DNA of 27,583 nt from Phaeoceros laevis (taxonomy: Eukaryota > Anthocerotophyta > Anthocerotopsida > Notothyladales), in assembly GCA_049999765.1 (NCBI GenBank), contig JBNGIQ010007160.1:1-27583 (forward strand), read 5' to 3'. Below, piece by piece: positions 10,327-20,076 of this stretch (positions are counted from its first letter, which is position 1; every line of letters begins with the position of its first letter). The notes beneath the pieces are model-generated. The model worked only from the letters and a program-made list of their open reading frames with translations. It was not told the DNA's origin and did not search any database. Made by a program: the position numbers and the translations under genes.

Positions 10327-12048
10327 GTACTATACAGTGTCTGGTTTTTGCTACAATTTGGAAATAACTAAAATGAAAGGTTCCAATAACATCAAGAATC
10401 TAACGATATGTTGTGACCCCTTATGGACCCAGGTGTCGAACCCCTGATTAAGCCCGTTACTTTTCGCGTCTTGCTTTCCAGGGGCATCAACCCCATAACG
10501 AGCCCTTATTGGGGCCGTTATATATATTTTATAGCGTTTAGTTGGGGGCTTCAAAGTGGACAAAGCAACCACCGTAAAGTTGACTAGGATTTGGCATTGC
10601 TTGTTGAACCCTTGAATTTTTCCAACTGCTACCGTCAAGCATCCAGGTCCCAGGTATTCTACCTCCCTACAGGAAATGTGCATCGGTGCATACGGTCTAC
10701 TAATGGCCCCGAGATACCTAGCAAGGCACACACCCATCCTTCCTTCCTGCACCACTGCCTCCGAGCTCATGAGATAAATGCCGTTGCTATTTGCACGATC
10801 TCTAACATGATAAAATGATCGGTCAAACTAGTGTTCTATTTGAACTAGGTGACTAATCCTCTCCCCTAGGTGTATCTACTTCTACAGCCCGGGCCTACAC
10901 TTCTGCTACCGTCAAGCGGCAGGTCCCTACCACAAGGAGCCACACGTTAAAGCCTCCTCTGCGCCTCTCCTGATTGATAGACAATTTCCATTTGTGGTGA
11001 CTTAGGAGAGGGAGGCCCATTCAATTGCACATGTAAGCAATTGCCACCATGATTATAAAGTCTAAATCACCATAATAAAAAAGCCACTGGCTTGTGAAGT
11101 GCGCTACTTAAATCACGCATATTCATGAATTTTCAATGTGGCATCAAAAATTTTAATCAAGTAACTTTGACGCTGTATCAAGCTTTCCCTAATGTAAAGT
11201 TGAAACAATATCAAGCTTAACCAATATCAAGTCGATATCGGTTCAAAAGATCATCTCTCACCATCCAACAAATGAGGCCTCGCACGTCGCCTCCAGCAAC
11301 GTTGAAAGTTACTTGTAAGCAAACACAAATCCAAAAAGTTACTTGTAAGCAAACATAAATCCAAACAGACGTCCAAACTCTCCCGAGGGCTGTCCATCAT
11401 ATTTTTCGTATCGGAACATAGCACATGACCCTACTTGCGTTAATATTCAAACTTTCAAGTTAGCTTTCAAACCTCTAGCCCTACGACAATATGAATGCCC
11501 GCGCAACCACTTCCCTTGTGGAGTTGGTATAGCACGGCTCTTTTCTACTACTACTACTATACAAGTTCAATCAAAATACCAACAACCACATCTCGCCAAG
11601 CAAATTCACAACTTTTAAGGAACTTAATAACTCTAAACGTGTGAGACGTGAATAGTTAATAAGATATGAAAGTCGTTATTATCTTAAACATAGTCGCAAG
11701 CCAACCACAGCAATCTGAAGTGCTCATCTTAGAGCACTTTAGTGGGCTCCCTAGTTCACCTTGGGACCCGAGCACCGTGGGTGATCGGCGGCACTTACTT
11801 AAAGATAATAAATACTACTGTACTCTAACCTCCTCAAATGAGCATCACATCATATCACCATCTCGTGCATATGCTTTTGTCCTCGGTTGTATTAGCTTAA
11901 AAGGTTTGGGGTTCACTTACGATACCCTAACCCTCAAAGACTTCCTGAAATAAAATAGTGACTCTTTAAGATACCTTGAAAGCTTAAGAAGTACACAGAA
12001 ACATGGTATAGAGTTCTCATATGGTCAATAGCTTATACAACAATCCAG
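10327..12048. other. AT-rich stretch with repeats, no gene supported
   Basis: A 15-bp motif CTGCTACCGTCAAGC followed closely by CAGGTCCC occurs at 10626-10651 and again at 10903-10926. A 30-bp tandem duplication lies at 11308-11367. A short (CTA)n run lies near 11547-11560. ORFs of 139 codons (minus, 10770-10351) and 95 codons (plus, 11666-11953) show no recognisable motifs. Confidence 0.5.
11308..11367 (+). repeat. Two-copy 30-bp tandem repeat
   Basis: Two adjacent 30-bp units beginning GTTACTTGTAAGCAAACA differ by a single C/T change (CACAAAT versus CATAAAT) and by the last bases of the second unit. This looks like a recent slippage or short duplication event. Confidence 0.8.
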
Positions 12049-12058
12049 NNNNNNNNNN
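12049..12058. other. Assembly gap (10 N) with similar flanks
   Basis: Ten N separate TATACAACAATCCAG from TATACAACAATTCAG. The two 15-bp flanks differ at one base, suggesting that overlapping contig ends were placed side by side instead of merged. Confidence 0.9.
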
Positions 12059-12980
12059 TATACAACAATTCAGCTCGTGAGATGTGGGTAGAAAAGTGCT
12101 TGGTCTTCTACATATTCCGCAGGGGTGAGCCAAACTAGCTATCCCTTGTAGGATCCAATGCGTTTTAGCAATGGCAAGAAGCATCAACTAGTCAATTAGC
12201 ATCTAATCAGTGGTTAGCTAATTAGATGTTAGGCTAGGCTCCCTACCATATTGTAAAATGATACTAGAATCATATGAATCAGTATAAAGTGCCAAAAATT
12301 CTCAAAAAGAAATAATTTGTGTAGTCTAGAGGTTGTGATGTTGTTACCAGCATGCAAGCCATGAACCTCCTAGTGCCTAGAATGCCCGGACTCGACTTCC
12401 GTATTGTGATCTTTTGGGCGTTGTATCAACTTGTGTGGCCTCGGCGCCTAGCACGTGATGAGCTTCAGGCACCTTGCCTTTGGCCCCTGCGCACCTGGCC
12501 CGCAGGCAAAGACGTATGAGGCAATGGCATCACGCTAGCATCATAAAAGGTTGGCGGAACGTGTTGGTGTTTTACAAATTGTTGTTGGGATGATGGCTTC
12601 AGTAATCACTGATCTCACACTTGGTACATGAGTCCTCGTACGGACAGATGACTCGTGGGGAGCTCTGCAGTGAGGTCCGGGTCCGGCCCGTAGGTTTAGG
12701 GCTGCCGGACTTTTCGAATCTTTCCTTTCCGTCCAATGTGCAGCGGGACATTTGGTCGTTCTAAATTGAGCTGTGGCCCGTACGAGAACACCTATGGCAG
12801 ATATTTGGCGGAATTGGTGGGGCGGGCAGCCGCTGGCCGTCACAAATGTTACCCCGAAATAAGATGATTAGTGAACTAACAAGCAGTGGACAGCGCCGTG
12901 AGTTCGACGGACAATAAACCGTTGTCCTTCTTCGACTTCCCGCCTTACTTATAGGCGAAGAAGGGCGAAGAAGGCTCAGC
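12059..12980. other. Transition from AT-rich to gene-proximal DNA
   Basis: No gene is supported. An inverted repeat ATTAGCATCTAAT...ATTAGATGTTAG lies at about 12197-12234. The base composition rises in G+C from about 12400 toward the desaturase gene. Minus-strand ORFs at 12541-13069 overlap in two frames and are unrecognised. Confidence 0.45.
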
Positions 12981-13797
12981 ATGCTTCTGCCGCCACACAC
13001 ACAGCTCCTGAGCCTGTCGGAGGCGCCTCGCCGTGCATGCTCCCGCCCGCGCTCGGCCTCGCCAGGCACGCTGCCTCACCAGCCTCTTGGAAGGCAAGGT
13101 AGGGCAGGGCCGGTCAGGGCAAGCAGGCGGCTTGCGGTCACATCTGGCTCTGTTTGTGCTGGGCCGATGTCGAGCTCTTCTTTTAAGCTGAGCGGCCGCT
13201 CGGTGCAAGTCGGTGCAGCTGCACGCTGCTAGTACTGCTGGGAACCTTCAGGTGTGCAATGCAACGCTTTCCGCGGCAATGTCTTGTGAAATCGTCCCCT
13301 TTTGGCTGCTGTTTTGCATTTCCAGCAGACAATATCCGTGTCCGGATGCCGGTTTTCCCGGATCTGGCTCTGCACTCCGGAAGCAGAGGGTTCTTGCCTG
13401 CCTGAGCTGGATTGACAGATCCTTCCTGTTGAGTTTTTGATCTGCTTCTGGCGTAGTCCAGCTTGCCTTGTCCTTTCTTTTCCCAACGCGACGGGGTGTG
13501 TCTTGGCGTTTCTCTAGATCATTAGCATTCCCGCTCCCGCTCAAGAGTCTGTCTCTGGCAACTGCGGTAGATTTTTGTGGAGTGTCGCGTTGTCTGGCCC
13601 CCCCTGCAGTGCTGGGATTCTTTCTGGTTTTGCATGCAGCTGTTGCCCTGTTTTTGTGTTGTTCTACCCGGTAAGTTTGCCGGAATCCTGGCATGCTTAT
13701 GCATGCCACCGGTCTGACACTGTTGCTTGGCTTTTGGTGAAGGCAAGCGTCGTTTGCGAATTCGGTGAACGGGGCAGGTTGGATCAGTCAAACAGCT
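12981..13797 (+). promoter_or_regulatory. Probable promoter and 5' leader of the desaturase gene
   Basis: These roughly 800 bp precede the desaturase ATG. They contain many mutually overlapping ORFs on both strands, none resembling a protein family. A possible leader intron could run from the donor CCGGTAAGTTTG near 13670 to an AG at about 13742-13748, but the acceptor is weak. I see no convincing TATA box. Confidence 0.35.
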
Positions 13798-15823
13798 ATG
13801 GCTTCGTCGAGTTTTTTTGCCACGGTGCAGGATGCTTGGCGACTGTGGAACGTCTCCACCAACCCTGTGCTGAGCCTCAATGACACGCCGCACAGACCTG
13901 ATAAACTGAAGGATGACAAGCAGCGGGACTCGTCGAGGAAAATTGGTCATTTGTCAGTGCCGGCTACTTACACTCCTGAGGAAGTGTCTTTGCACGACAA
14001 AACCGACGACTGCTGGATTGTGGTCAAAGATAAGGTGCAATTCTCTCTCCAGTGCCACAACCGGGTCTCTTGATTTGCCGTTTTGGAGCTGTTTATTCTT
14101 GAAGAGAAACAGTCCAGCATTAGGATAGCTTGCCTCGTCGTTTGAGAGACGAAAGCCATCTTGCGGAGGGGTGGTGAGGCTTGCTCTCTGTACAGCAGAA
14201 GTGCTTTTGGTTTTGTCTGGGGACCCACATCGTCTGTTGAGCGTTTGCAGGTCTATGATGTCACTGAGTTTTTACCTCAACATCCAGGCGGTCCCGTCTT
14301 GTTCACCCAAGCGGGTCGTGATGCTACAGACGCCTTCACCAATTTCCATGCTCCTGGGACGTGGAAGCGTTTGAACCAATTTTACATTGGCGAGTTTGTT
14401 GTAAGTCCCTTGGGCAGTTGTTTTTTTTATTCACCAGAATTCTTCCCTGTGCGGTATACATGCTTATGCATTTGACCGCTAGGTGTAACATTTTGAGTGC
14501 AGTACATCACCAACCTCGTTTACATGCTATGCAGAACCATGAACCTCTCCCAGAACTGCTAAAGGATTTCAGGGATCTTCGAGCTGTTTTTTTGAGAAAC
14601 CAGTTTTTCAGGAGCAGCAAACTGTGGTATACTTGGAAAATGATTTCCACTCTGGCTATCGTTGCTGCCAGCATCGCTGTCATCAACATTTCGTCATCAC
14701 TCCTGGCTATCTGTGTTTCTGCCTTCCTTCTGGGGCTCTTTTGGCAGCAGTGTGGGTGGATTTCGCATGACTTCTTACATCATCAGGTCTGGTTCTATCT
14801 CAAGCGGAACCCTTTTCTGTGACACTTATTGTTAGGCCAGATTGTCAGGTACCCCTACAGGGTGGATGGATGTCTGTGTTTGCTGAGGGCTCAACTTCAA
14901 ACCTAGCTCATTTCCCGTTGGAAACCATTGATGACTTGATTTCATTGCAGGTTTTTGAAGCTCGCTGGTTAAACACACAGCTTGGAGGCTTTATTTGGGG
15001 CAACTTACTCCAAGGATTTAGTGTTGGTTGGTGGAAAACCAAGCACAATATACACCATGCTGCCCCAAACCAATGTGATGACCATTATCAACCAGTTGAT
15101 CCTGATATTGACACCCTGCCCTTGCTTGCATGGAGCAAGGATATTCTTGATACAGTGGATAGCAAGTTATTTCGAAGCATTATCAAATGGCAACATTTTC
15201 TTTTTGTGCCCCTCCTTTTCTTTGCCCGGTTCAGTTGGCTACAATCAAGCTGGACCCACACCAACATTCCCAATATGTCCAAACGGACAAGAGTAATGGA
15301 GAAAGCTTCCATAGCTCTCCATTATGTGCTATTTGGCGCTGTGGGTCTTTGGTGCCTACCTCCTAGTCTGGCTTTGATGTGGTTTGTAACAGCACAGGTC
15401 TTCTGCGGTTGTATGCTCAGTGGTGTGTTCGTGATAAGCCACAACGGAATGGAGGTGTATAATGACTCGAAGGATTTTGTTTCGGCACAGGTAACAGGCT
15501 GGAGCAATGTTTCTACACAACTTGCACTGCTCTTTCTCATCCGACGTTTCCTTTTGGCTGGACTAAAGCTATCCCTGCCTGTGCAGATTGCTTCCACGAG
15601 GGATATACACGCTAACATGTTCAATGACTGGTTTACCGGAGGGCTTAACCGGCAGATTGAACATCACCTCTTTCCTGCACTGCCCAGGCACAACCTATCT
15701 AAAGCTTCTCCCTATGTGAAGGCGATGTGCCTCAAGCATGGTCTAGTGTATGAAGACGTCAGTCTCATTTCCGGCACACAGCGGGTTTTCGGTAGGTTGG
15801 CCAAGGTAGCGGCTGCAGCCTGA
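13798..15823 (+). CDS. Front-end fatty acyl desaturase with N-terminal cytochrome b5 domain, delta-6 type
   Basis: Five exons (13798-14034, 14251-14400, 14535-14786, 14951-15490, 15587-15823) join in phase 0 to give 471 residues. The ATG at 13798 is the first in frame and has a good plant context (CTATGGCT). About residues 60-130 form the cytochrome b5 domain, with heme histidines H90 (HPGG) and H112 (FTNFH). The desaturase domain has the three histidine boxes: HDFLHH at 207-212, HNIHH at 245-249 and QIEHH at 416-420. The Q in place of the first histidine of box 3 marks front-end desaturases. Hydrophobic segments flank the boxes, as expected for an ER membrane enzyme. Wording such as DWFTGGLNRQIEHHLFP and KHGLVYEDVS matches Physcomitrella delta-6 desaturase better than plant sphingolipid delta-8 enzymes. 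The expected reaction inserts a delta-6 double bond into linoleoyl or alpha-linolenoyl lipids, the entry to arachidonate and EPA. Regiospecificity cannot be proved from sequence; delta-5 or acetylenase activity is possible. Confidence 0.95.
15491..15586 (+). other. 96-nt desaturase intron that is in frame and stop-free
   Basis: This intron begins GTAACAGG, ends CCTGTGCAG, is a multiple of three and contains no stop in the coding frame. Retention would insert 32 residues between SAQ and IASTRDI, just before the third histidine box. The moss homologue joins SAQ directly to a matching I-STRDI segment, which supports its removal. Confidence 0.85.
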
Positions 15824-16453
15824 AGGATCGCGGATTCGATGGACATTCCCAATTTTGTCTAAGCAGCAATCTGACGTACACCCGGCAACTCGGCAAGCTG
15901 CAAACCTATTCTTTACCCAGGATCTCTTTTTGTGCTTTCGTTGAAAGTATATCTTCCTCTTACCGTAACGGAGGAAGCCCATTGGTTCTGGATCCTCGGG
16001 CCCGTCTTAAGAGTTTTCCTGTTGGCTAGGGCAGTAGGTCCAGTAGGTAGGTTATAGAACCTTGTAATTTACTAGATCCAGGTAAGCGCCGATTTACTTG
16101 ACCGTCCTCTAAAGATGTGCGTACTTTTTGTTCAAAAATTGCCTTCGCAAGGAGGTGGTTGTAGTATTTTGCTTCCGAAATCACCCTCCAGTTTTTGCTG
16201 GCACAGGATACACGTAGATTACCTCGAGCAACTTGAATAAGCAATGCTTCTGTACGGTGGATTGCGTTGCGTGCTCCCCTGCAATCCTTGTTGGATCTGG
16301 TAGCTTCCATTTCCAAGAATGGTCAATTTCATGAGGCAGTTTGATCGGTACGCTTTCGGCTAAATACTTTCCCCGGAGGTGGTGTTGCACCATGTCCGCC
16401 AGCGGGTCCGGCCACCTGTGGTTCTGAAAATAGGCATCTCTTGGCCACCTTCA
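15824..16453. other. Intergenic region between desaturase and PPR genes
   Basis: About 630 bp hold the desaturase 3' UTR and the promoter and leader of the PPR gene in tandem orientation. The only ORFs are on the minus strand and unrecognised. An in-frame TAA at 16361-16363 closes the PPR frame upstream, so its coding region cannot start earlier than that without an intron. Confidence 0.6.
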
Positions 16454-19400
16454 ATGTCTGTTCCCTCCCTCCATCAATTACGAAGTCCGGAAGGTCCCCG
16501 GTGTACACCAATCCGGAATTTCGGGAGTGTCCCAACTGCGACAATACAATCACGTCCGCTGCTTGGGGCATCAGCGCTAACTATCAAGAGAGACAAAAGC
16601 AATATTTCTCGAACCCCTCGGAATGGTGGCGTGCAAGGCTGGAGAATGGGTGAATCAGACACAGGAGACCAAATAGAACGGCTGAGCTATTCAAAATGCG
16701 TCAATTCTCAGTTAGAAACTCTGGATAGCCAGCTGACGGGGGATCAAGCCCGCTGTCTCACGCCTTCCACGTTGAGTCATGAGCTTCAAAGTCTTTGCTC
16801 GGAGGGGCAGCTGGACAGGGCGCTGGATGTCTTGTTGCATATGGATGAACTTGGCACTGTTCCTTCCGTGGATGTTTATAGGTGCCTCTTGAAGGCATAC
16901 GCCAAAAGAAAGGCCCTGCGGCAGGCTAAGAGAGTGCATGCTCATCTGGCTCAACACGGGTTGGAGCTTAGCAGTTCTCTTGGTGAAGACGTGGTGAGCA
17001 CGTTGCTGAAGTGCGGTGCCATTGCAGGGGCCACCCAGGTGTTTTACAGGCTGCCACGCCGCAGTTGTTTCTTGTGGACAGCCGTGATATCTCAGTCTAC
17101 TAGCTGTGGACAGAGTGAGGAGGCTTTAAGAATGTACCTTTTGATGCAAGAGGAAGGGGTGCAGCCCAACGCCTACACGTTTGTCAGCTTACTCAAAGCT
17201 TGTGGAACTGTCGCCGATTTGGGACAAGGCAAGCATATTCATGCTGAAGCCGTGAGGTACAAGTGTGAGGCTGATTCATTTGTAGGTAATTGTCTGGTGA
17301 ACATGTATGCCAAGTGTGGGAGCATTGTGGATGCTCATAATGCGTTTGATCGGTTGACCGAGCAGGATGTGGTGTCATGGAATGCCTTGCTTGGAGCATA
17401 TGCACAGCTGGGCCAATCAGAGACGGCGCTGCAGCTGTATGAGCAAATGAGGGAGGAAGGTGTAAGTCCCAATGATCGTACCTTTGTAAGCCTGCTCCAA
17501 GCATGCGGCATTCTGGCAGACAAGGAAGGTGACGTTGATGTTTATGGTCGACCTATCAAAGTAAAATCGCTTGAAAAGGGAATGTCTATGCACGCTGATG
17601 CCAGGAGAAGGGGCTGGGATTCTGACATCTTTGTTTCTAGCACCTTGGTGAGTATGTATGGGAAGTGTGGGAGCATAGTGGGTGCACAGAATGCCTTTGA
17701 TGGGTTGCCTCAGCATGATGTGGTGTCATGGAATGCACTCCTCACAGCATACCTCGAGCAGGGCCGAGGAGAAAAGGTTCTGCAGCTATATGAACAAATG
17801 CATCAAGAAGGTGTGACGCCAGATGTTCGGACGGTTACTAGTGCATGCCAAGCGTGTGGCATTCTAGCAGAGAAGGAAGATCATGTTGCGGTGGATGGGC
17901 AAGCCACAAAAGCTAAATCTTTGGCGAAGGGCAGGGCAATCCATGCAGAGGCACACCGGTCCAGCTACTGTTCAAATGTCTTCGTTTGTAATACCCTTGT
18001 TAGTATGTATGGTAAGTGCGGCAGCATTGTAGATGCACAGTATGTTTTTGATAAGTTGGCCCAGCGGAATGTTGTTTCATGGAACTCTATGCTCACAGCA
18101 TATGTTGAGCTGGAGATGACAGAGAAAGCTTTGCATCTATATGAACAAATGCAGGAGGAAGGTGTGAGCTTAAATGATCGTACCTTTGTGATTGCACTGC
18201 AGGCATGCCGCATGCTTGCAGAGAAACAGGAAATTGTGGACGGAGGACCCATCAGACTAAAGCTTCTTGAAGCGGGCAAGGCAATACATAGGTATGCCTG
18301 CAGGAGGGGTTACGATGCAGATGTCTTTGTTGGCAACGCCCTTATTAGCATGTATGGGAAGTGTGGCAGCATTGCTGATGCGCAGCAAGTGTTTGATGGG
18401 TTGTGCCGACGAAATGTGGTTTCTTGGAATGCAATGCTCACAGCATTTGTTGAGCAGGGCCACGCAGAGAGTGTTTTGGAACTGTATGACAGGATGCAGA
18501 AAGAAGGTGTTAGTTTGAATGATCGTACCTTTGTGTCCGCACTCCAAGCATGTTCCATGCTTGCAGACACGGAAGAGGATGTCATGGTGAATGGGCGAGC
18601 CACCAAAGTGGAGTCTCTGAAATTGGGGAAGAGTATACATGCTGATGCCCAAGCGAAGGGTTGTGATACCGATGCGTTCATTGCAAGCACCCTGGTTAGT
18701 TTGTATGGAAAGTGCGGGAGCATTGTGGATGCACAGAACGTGTTCGAAAAACTATCTCCAAGTGACGTGGTATCATGGACAGCAATGATTGGAGCCTATG
18801 TCAGGCAGGACCAAGGAGAAAAGGCTTTACAACTCTATATAGAAATGCAAGGGGAAGGTGTAACTCCAAATGACATCACAGTAGTATCTATCCTGCAAGC
18901 GTGCAGCAGCACAGGAAACGCAGCCATGGTTAGGGATATCCACCACAGTCTTGTGTCTGCAGGACACAGTTTGGGTTCATTTTTGGCAAGCGCTCTCATA
19001 CATGCATACGGAAGATGTGCAAGTATGGTGGAAGCCAAGGCTGTGTTTGATGCACTGCCCCATGCTGACGTGGTGTCGTGGAATGCATTGATTGCCAGTT
19101 ATGCCCGACAGGGAGATTGTGCAGCGAGTCTCCAACATTACGAGACAATGCAGCTGGCAGGCATAAAACCTAATGGAGTGACGTTTCTCTCCCTTCTTTC
19201 TGCATGCAGCCATGCCGGCCTAGTGGATGAGGGTGTCTACCTTTTTGAATCCATGAACAAGGATCATTTCATTCCACATGAGATTGAGCACTACGTAGCT
19301 GTGGTCGACCTCCTTGGACGTGCAGGTTGCTTCACCAGGGTAGAACTTTTACTATCAACTATGCCCATGCCTCCTGATCAAGCTACATGGTTGTGTTTAC

Positions 19401-19705
19401 TTGGTGCCTGTCAGAAGCACGGCAAGGTAGAACTTGCAGAAATAGCCTTCCACGGTGCAGTGGGACTCGAGCCTAATCACTCTGCTGCTTACTTATTAAT
19501 GTCTAATGTTTATGCTGATGCTGGCTTATTAGACAGAGCAAAGGAGGTGGAGGATTTAAGACACAAGGGATGTGCATGGAAAGTTGCTGGTCAAAGCTGG
19601 ATCGAGCATGAGAATGAAGTACACAGTTTCTTGGTAGGAGACCGTAAGCACGTTCAGCATAAGCAACTGTATAATCTGTTGAGTAACACCAGAGGGCGAA
19701 GGTGA
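16454..19705 (+). CDS. PLS-class pentatricopeptide repeat protein with E/E+ tail, no DYW domain
   Basis: A single intronless frame of 1083 residues starts at the first in-frame ATG (16454); codons before it from 16379 have only a GTG. Residues 1-65 are basic, Ser/Pro/Arg-rich and acid-poor, like a mitochondrial or plastid targeting peptide. From about residue 110 there are seven PLS modules recognised by 'IHA', 'SMYGKCGSI', 'VVSWNAML' and 'P-NDRTFVS-LQAC'. The central ones repeat every 117 residues or so (about 350 bp). Four of them end in an extra linker of about 15-18 residues (such as EEDVMVNGRATKVESLK). The E motifs begin near 970 (ATWLCLLGAC) and the E+ part near 1048 (SWIEHENEVHSFLVGDRKH). 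The chain then stops at RGRR, so the cytidine-deaminase DYW domain with its HxE and CxxC residues is absent. Family members bind organelle RNA base-specifically and often guide C-to-U editing; here a deaminase would have to come from a partner. Target RNA is unknown. Confidence 0.94.
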   Translation: MSVPSLHQLRSPEGPRCTPIRNFGSVPTATIQSRPLLGASALTIKRDKSNISRTPRNGGVQGWRMGESDTGDQIERLSYSKCVNSQLETLDSQLTGDQARCLTPSTLSHELQSLCSEGQLDRALDVLLHMDELGTVPSVDVYRCLLKAYAKRKALRQAKRVHAHLAQHGLELSSSLGEDVVSTLLKCGAIAGATQVFYRLPRRSCFLWTAVISQSTSCGQSEEALRMYLLMQEEGVQPNAYTFVSLLKACGTVADLGQGKHIHAEAVRYKCEADSFVGNCLVNMYAKCGSIVDAHNAFDRLTEQDVVSWNALLGAYAQLGQSETALQLYEQMREEGVSPNDRTFVSLLQACGILADKEGDVDVYGRPIKVKSLEKGMSMHADARRRGWDSDIFVSSTLVSMYGKCGSIVGAQNAFDGLPQHDVVSWNALLTAYLEQGRGEKVLQLYEQMHQEGVTPDVRTVTSACQACGILAEKEDHVAVDGQATKAKSLAKGRAIHAEAHRSSYCSNVFVCNTLVSMYGKCGSIVDAQYVFDKLAQRNVVSWNSMLTAYVELEMTEKALHLYEQMQEEGVSLNDRTFVIALQACRMLAEKQEIVDGGPIRLKLLEAGKAIHRYACRRGYDADVFVGNALISMYGKCGSIADAQQVFDGLCRRNVVSWNAMLTAFVEQGHAESVLELYDRMQKEGVSLNDRTFVSALQACSMLADTEEDVMVNGRATKVESLKLGKSIHADAQAKGCDTDAFIASTLVSLYGKCGSIVDAQNVFEKLSPSDVVSWTAMIGAYVRQDQGEKALQLYIEMQGEGVTPNDITVVSILQACSSTGNAAMVRDIHHSLVSAGHSLGSFLASALIHAYGRCASMVEAKAVFDALPHADVVSWNALIASYARQGDCAASLQHYETMQLAGIKPNGVTFLSLLSACSHAGLVDEGVYLFESMNKDHFIPHEIEHYVAVVDLLGRAGCFTRVELLLSTMPMPPDQATWLCLLGACQKHGKVELAEIAFHGAVGLEPNHSAAYLLMSNVYADAGLLDRAKEVEDLRHKGCAWKVAGQSWIEHENEVHSFLVGDRKHVQHKQLYNLLSNTRGRR

Positions 19706-19760
19706 AGAGAGAATGGCACATGTACATTCAAATCCTACTGTCTGCGGCGGAAAGGAGATC
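19447..19760 (+). repeat. Tandem duplication, copy 1 (inside the PPR 3' end)
   Basis: This 314-bp unit runs from CCTTCCACGGTGCAG in the E motif to AAAGGAGATC, 55 bp past the PPR stop. It is followed directly by a second copy at 19761-20076. Copy 1 carries the functional frame. It has three G where copy 2 has four in the AGAGGG(G)CGAAGG stretch just before the stop, and this base decides where the protein ends. Confidence 0.93.
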
Positions 19761-20076
19761 CTTCCACGGTGCAGTGGGACTCGAGCCTAATCATGCTGCT
19801 GCTTACATATTAATGTCTAATGTCTATGCGGATGCTGGCTTATTACACAGGGCAAAGGAGGTATAGGATTTAAGACACAAGGGACATGCAATGGAAAGTG
19901 GCTGGTCAAGGCTGAATCGAGCATGAGAATGAAGTACATAGTTTCTTGGTAGGAGACCGTAAGCACGTTCAGCATAAGCAACTGTATAATATGTTGAGTA
20001 ACATCAGAGGGGCGAAGGTGAAGGGCGAATGGCACTTGTACATTCAAATCCTGTTGTCTGCGGCGCAAAGGAGATC
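19761..20076 (+). pseudogene. Decayed tandem copy of the PPR 3' end
   Basis: This 316-bp unit repeats 19447-19760 with scattered substitutions. Relative to copy 1 it has an in-frame TAG (GAGGTATAGGAT for GAGGTGGAGGAT), a one-base insertion (GCAATGG for GCATGG), and one extra G before the C-terminal end. It therefore cannot encode the E/E+ tail and has no start of its own. Beyond the extra G it reads RGAKVKGEWHLYIQILLSAA. If that G is ancestral, the PPR protein once ran further and was shortened by the loss of one base in copy 1. Confidence 0.9.

Noticed and set aside
10168-10371. ORFs running through the first 100-N gap
   Set aside because: They depend on undefined bases being read as codons and have no support on either side.
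10420-10460. TGTCGAACCCC resembling a tRNA T-arm
   Set aside because: No acceptor stem, D-arm or anticodon arm can be built around it. No complete tRNA, rRNA or CRISPR-like array was seen anywhere in the window.
5782-12980. A full-length LTR retrotransposon or DNA transposon
   Set aside because: I found no paired long terminal repeats, no tRNA primer-binding motif and no reverse transcriptase, integrase or transposase motif. Only short repeats and unassigned fragments remain.
12541-13950. Many overlapping ORFs upstream of and over the desaturase start
   Set aside because: They are composition-driven shadows with arginine- and proline-rich translations and no recognisable motif.
14819-15823. 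Unspliced 334-residue desaturase frame
   Set aside because: It contains two introns (part of 14787-14950, and 15491-15586) and lacks the cytochrome b5 domain and first histidine box, which lie in exons 1-3.
13798-15823. Assignment as a sphingolipid delta-8 desaturase
   Set aside because: The fusion layout is shared, but the text around the histidine boxes and the C-terminal region matches moss delta-6 desaturase, as does the position of the last intron.
16379-16453. Longer N-terminus of the PPR protein
   Set aside because: The frame is open, but the first codon is GTG, and no ATG precedes 16454 after the in-frame stop at 16361.
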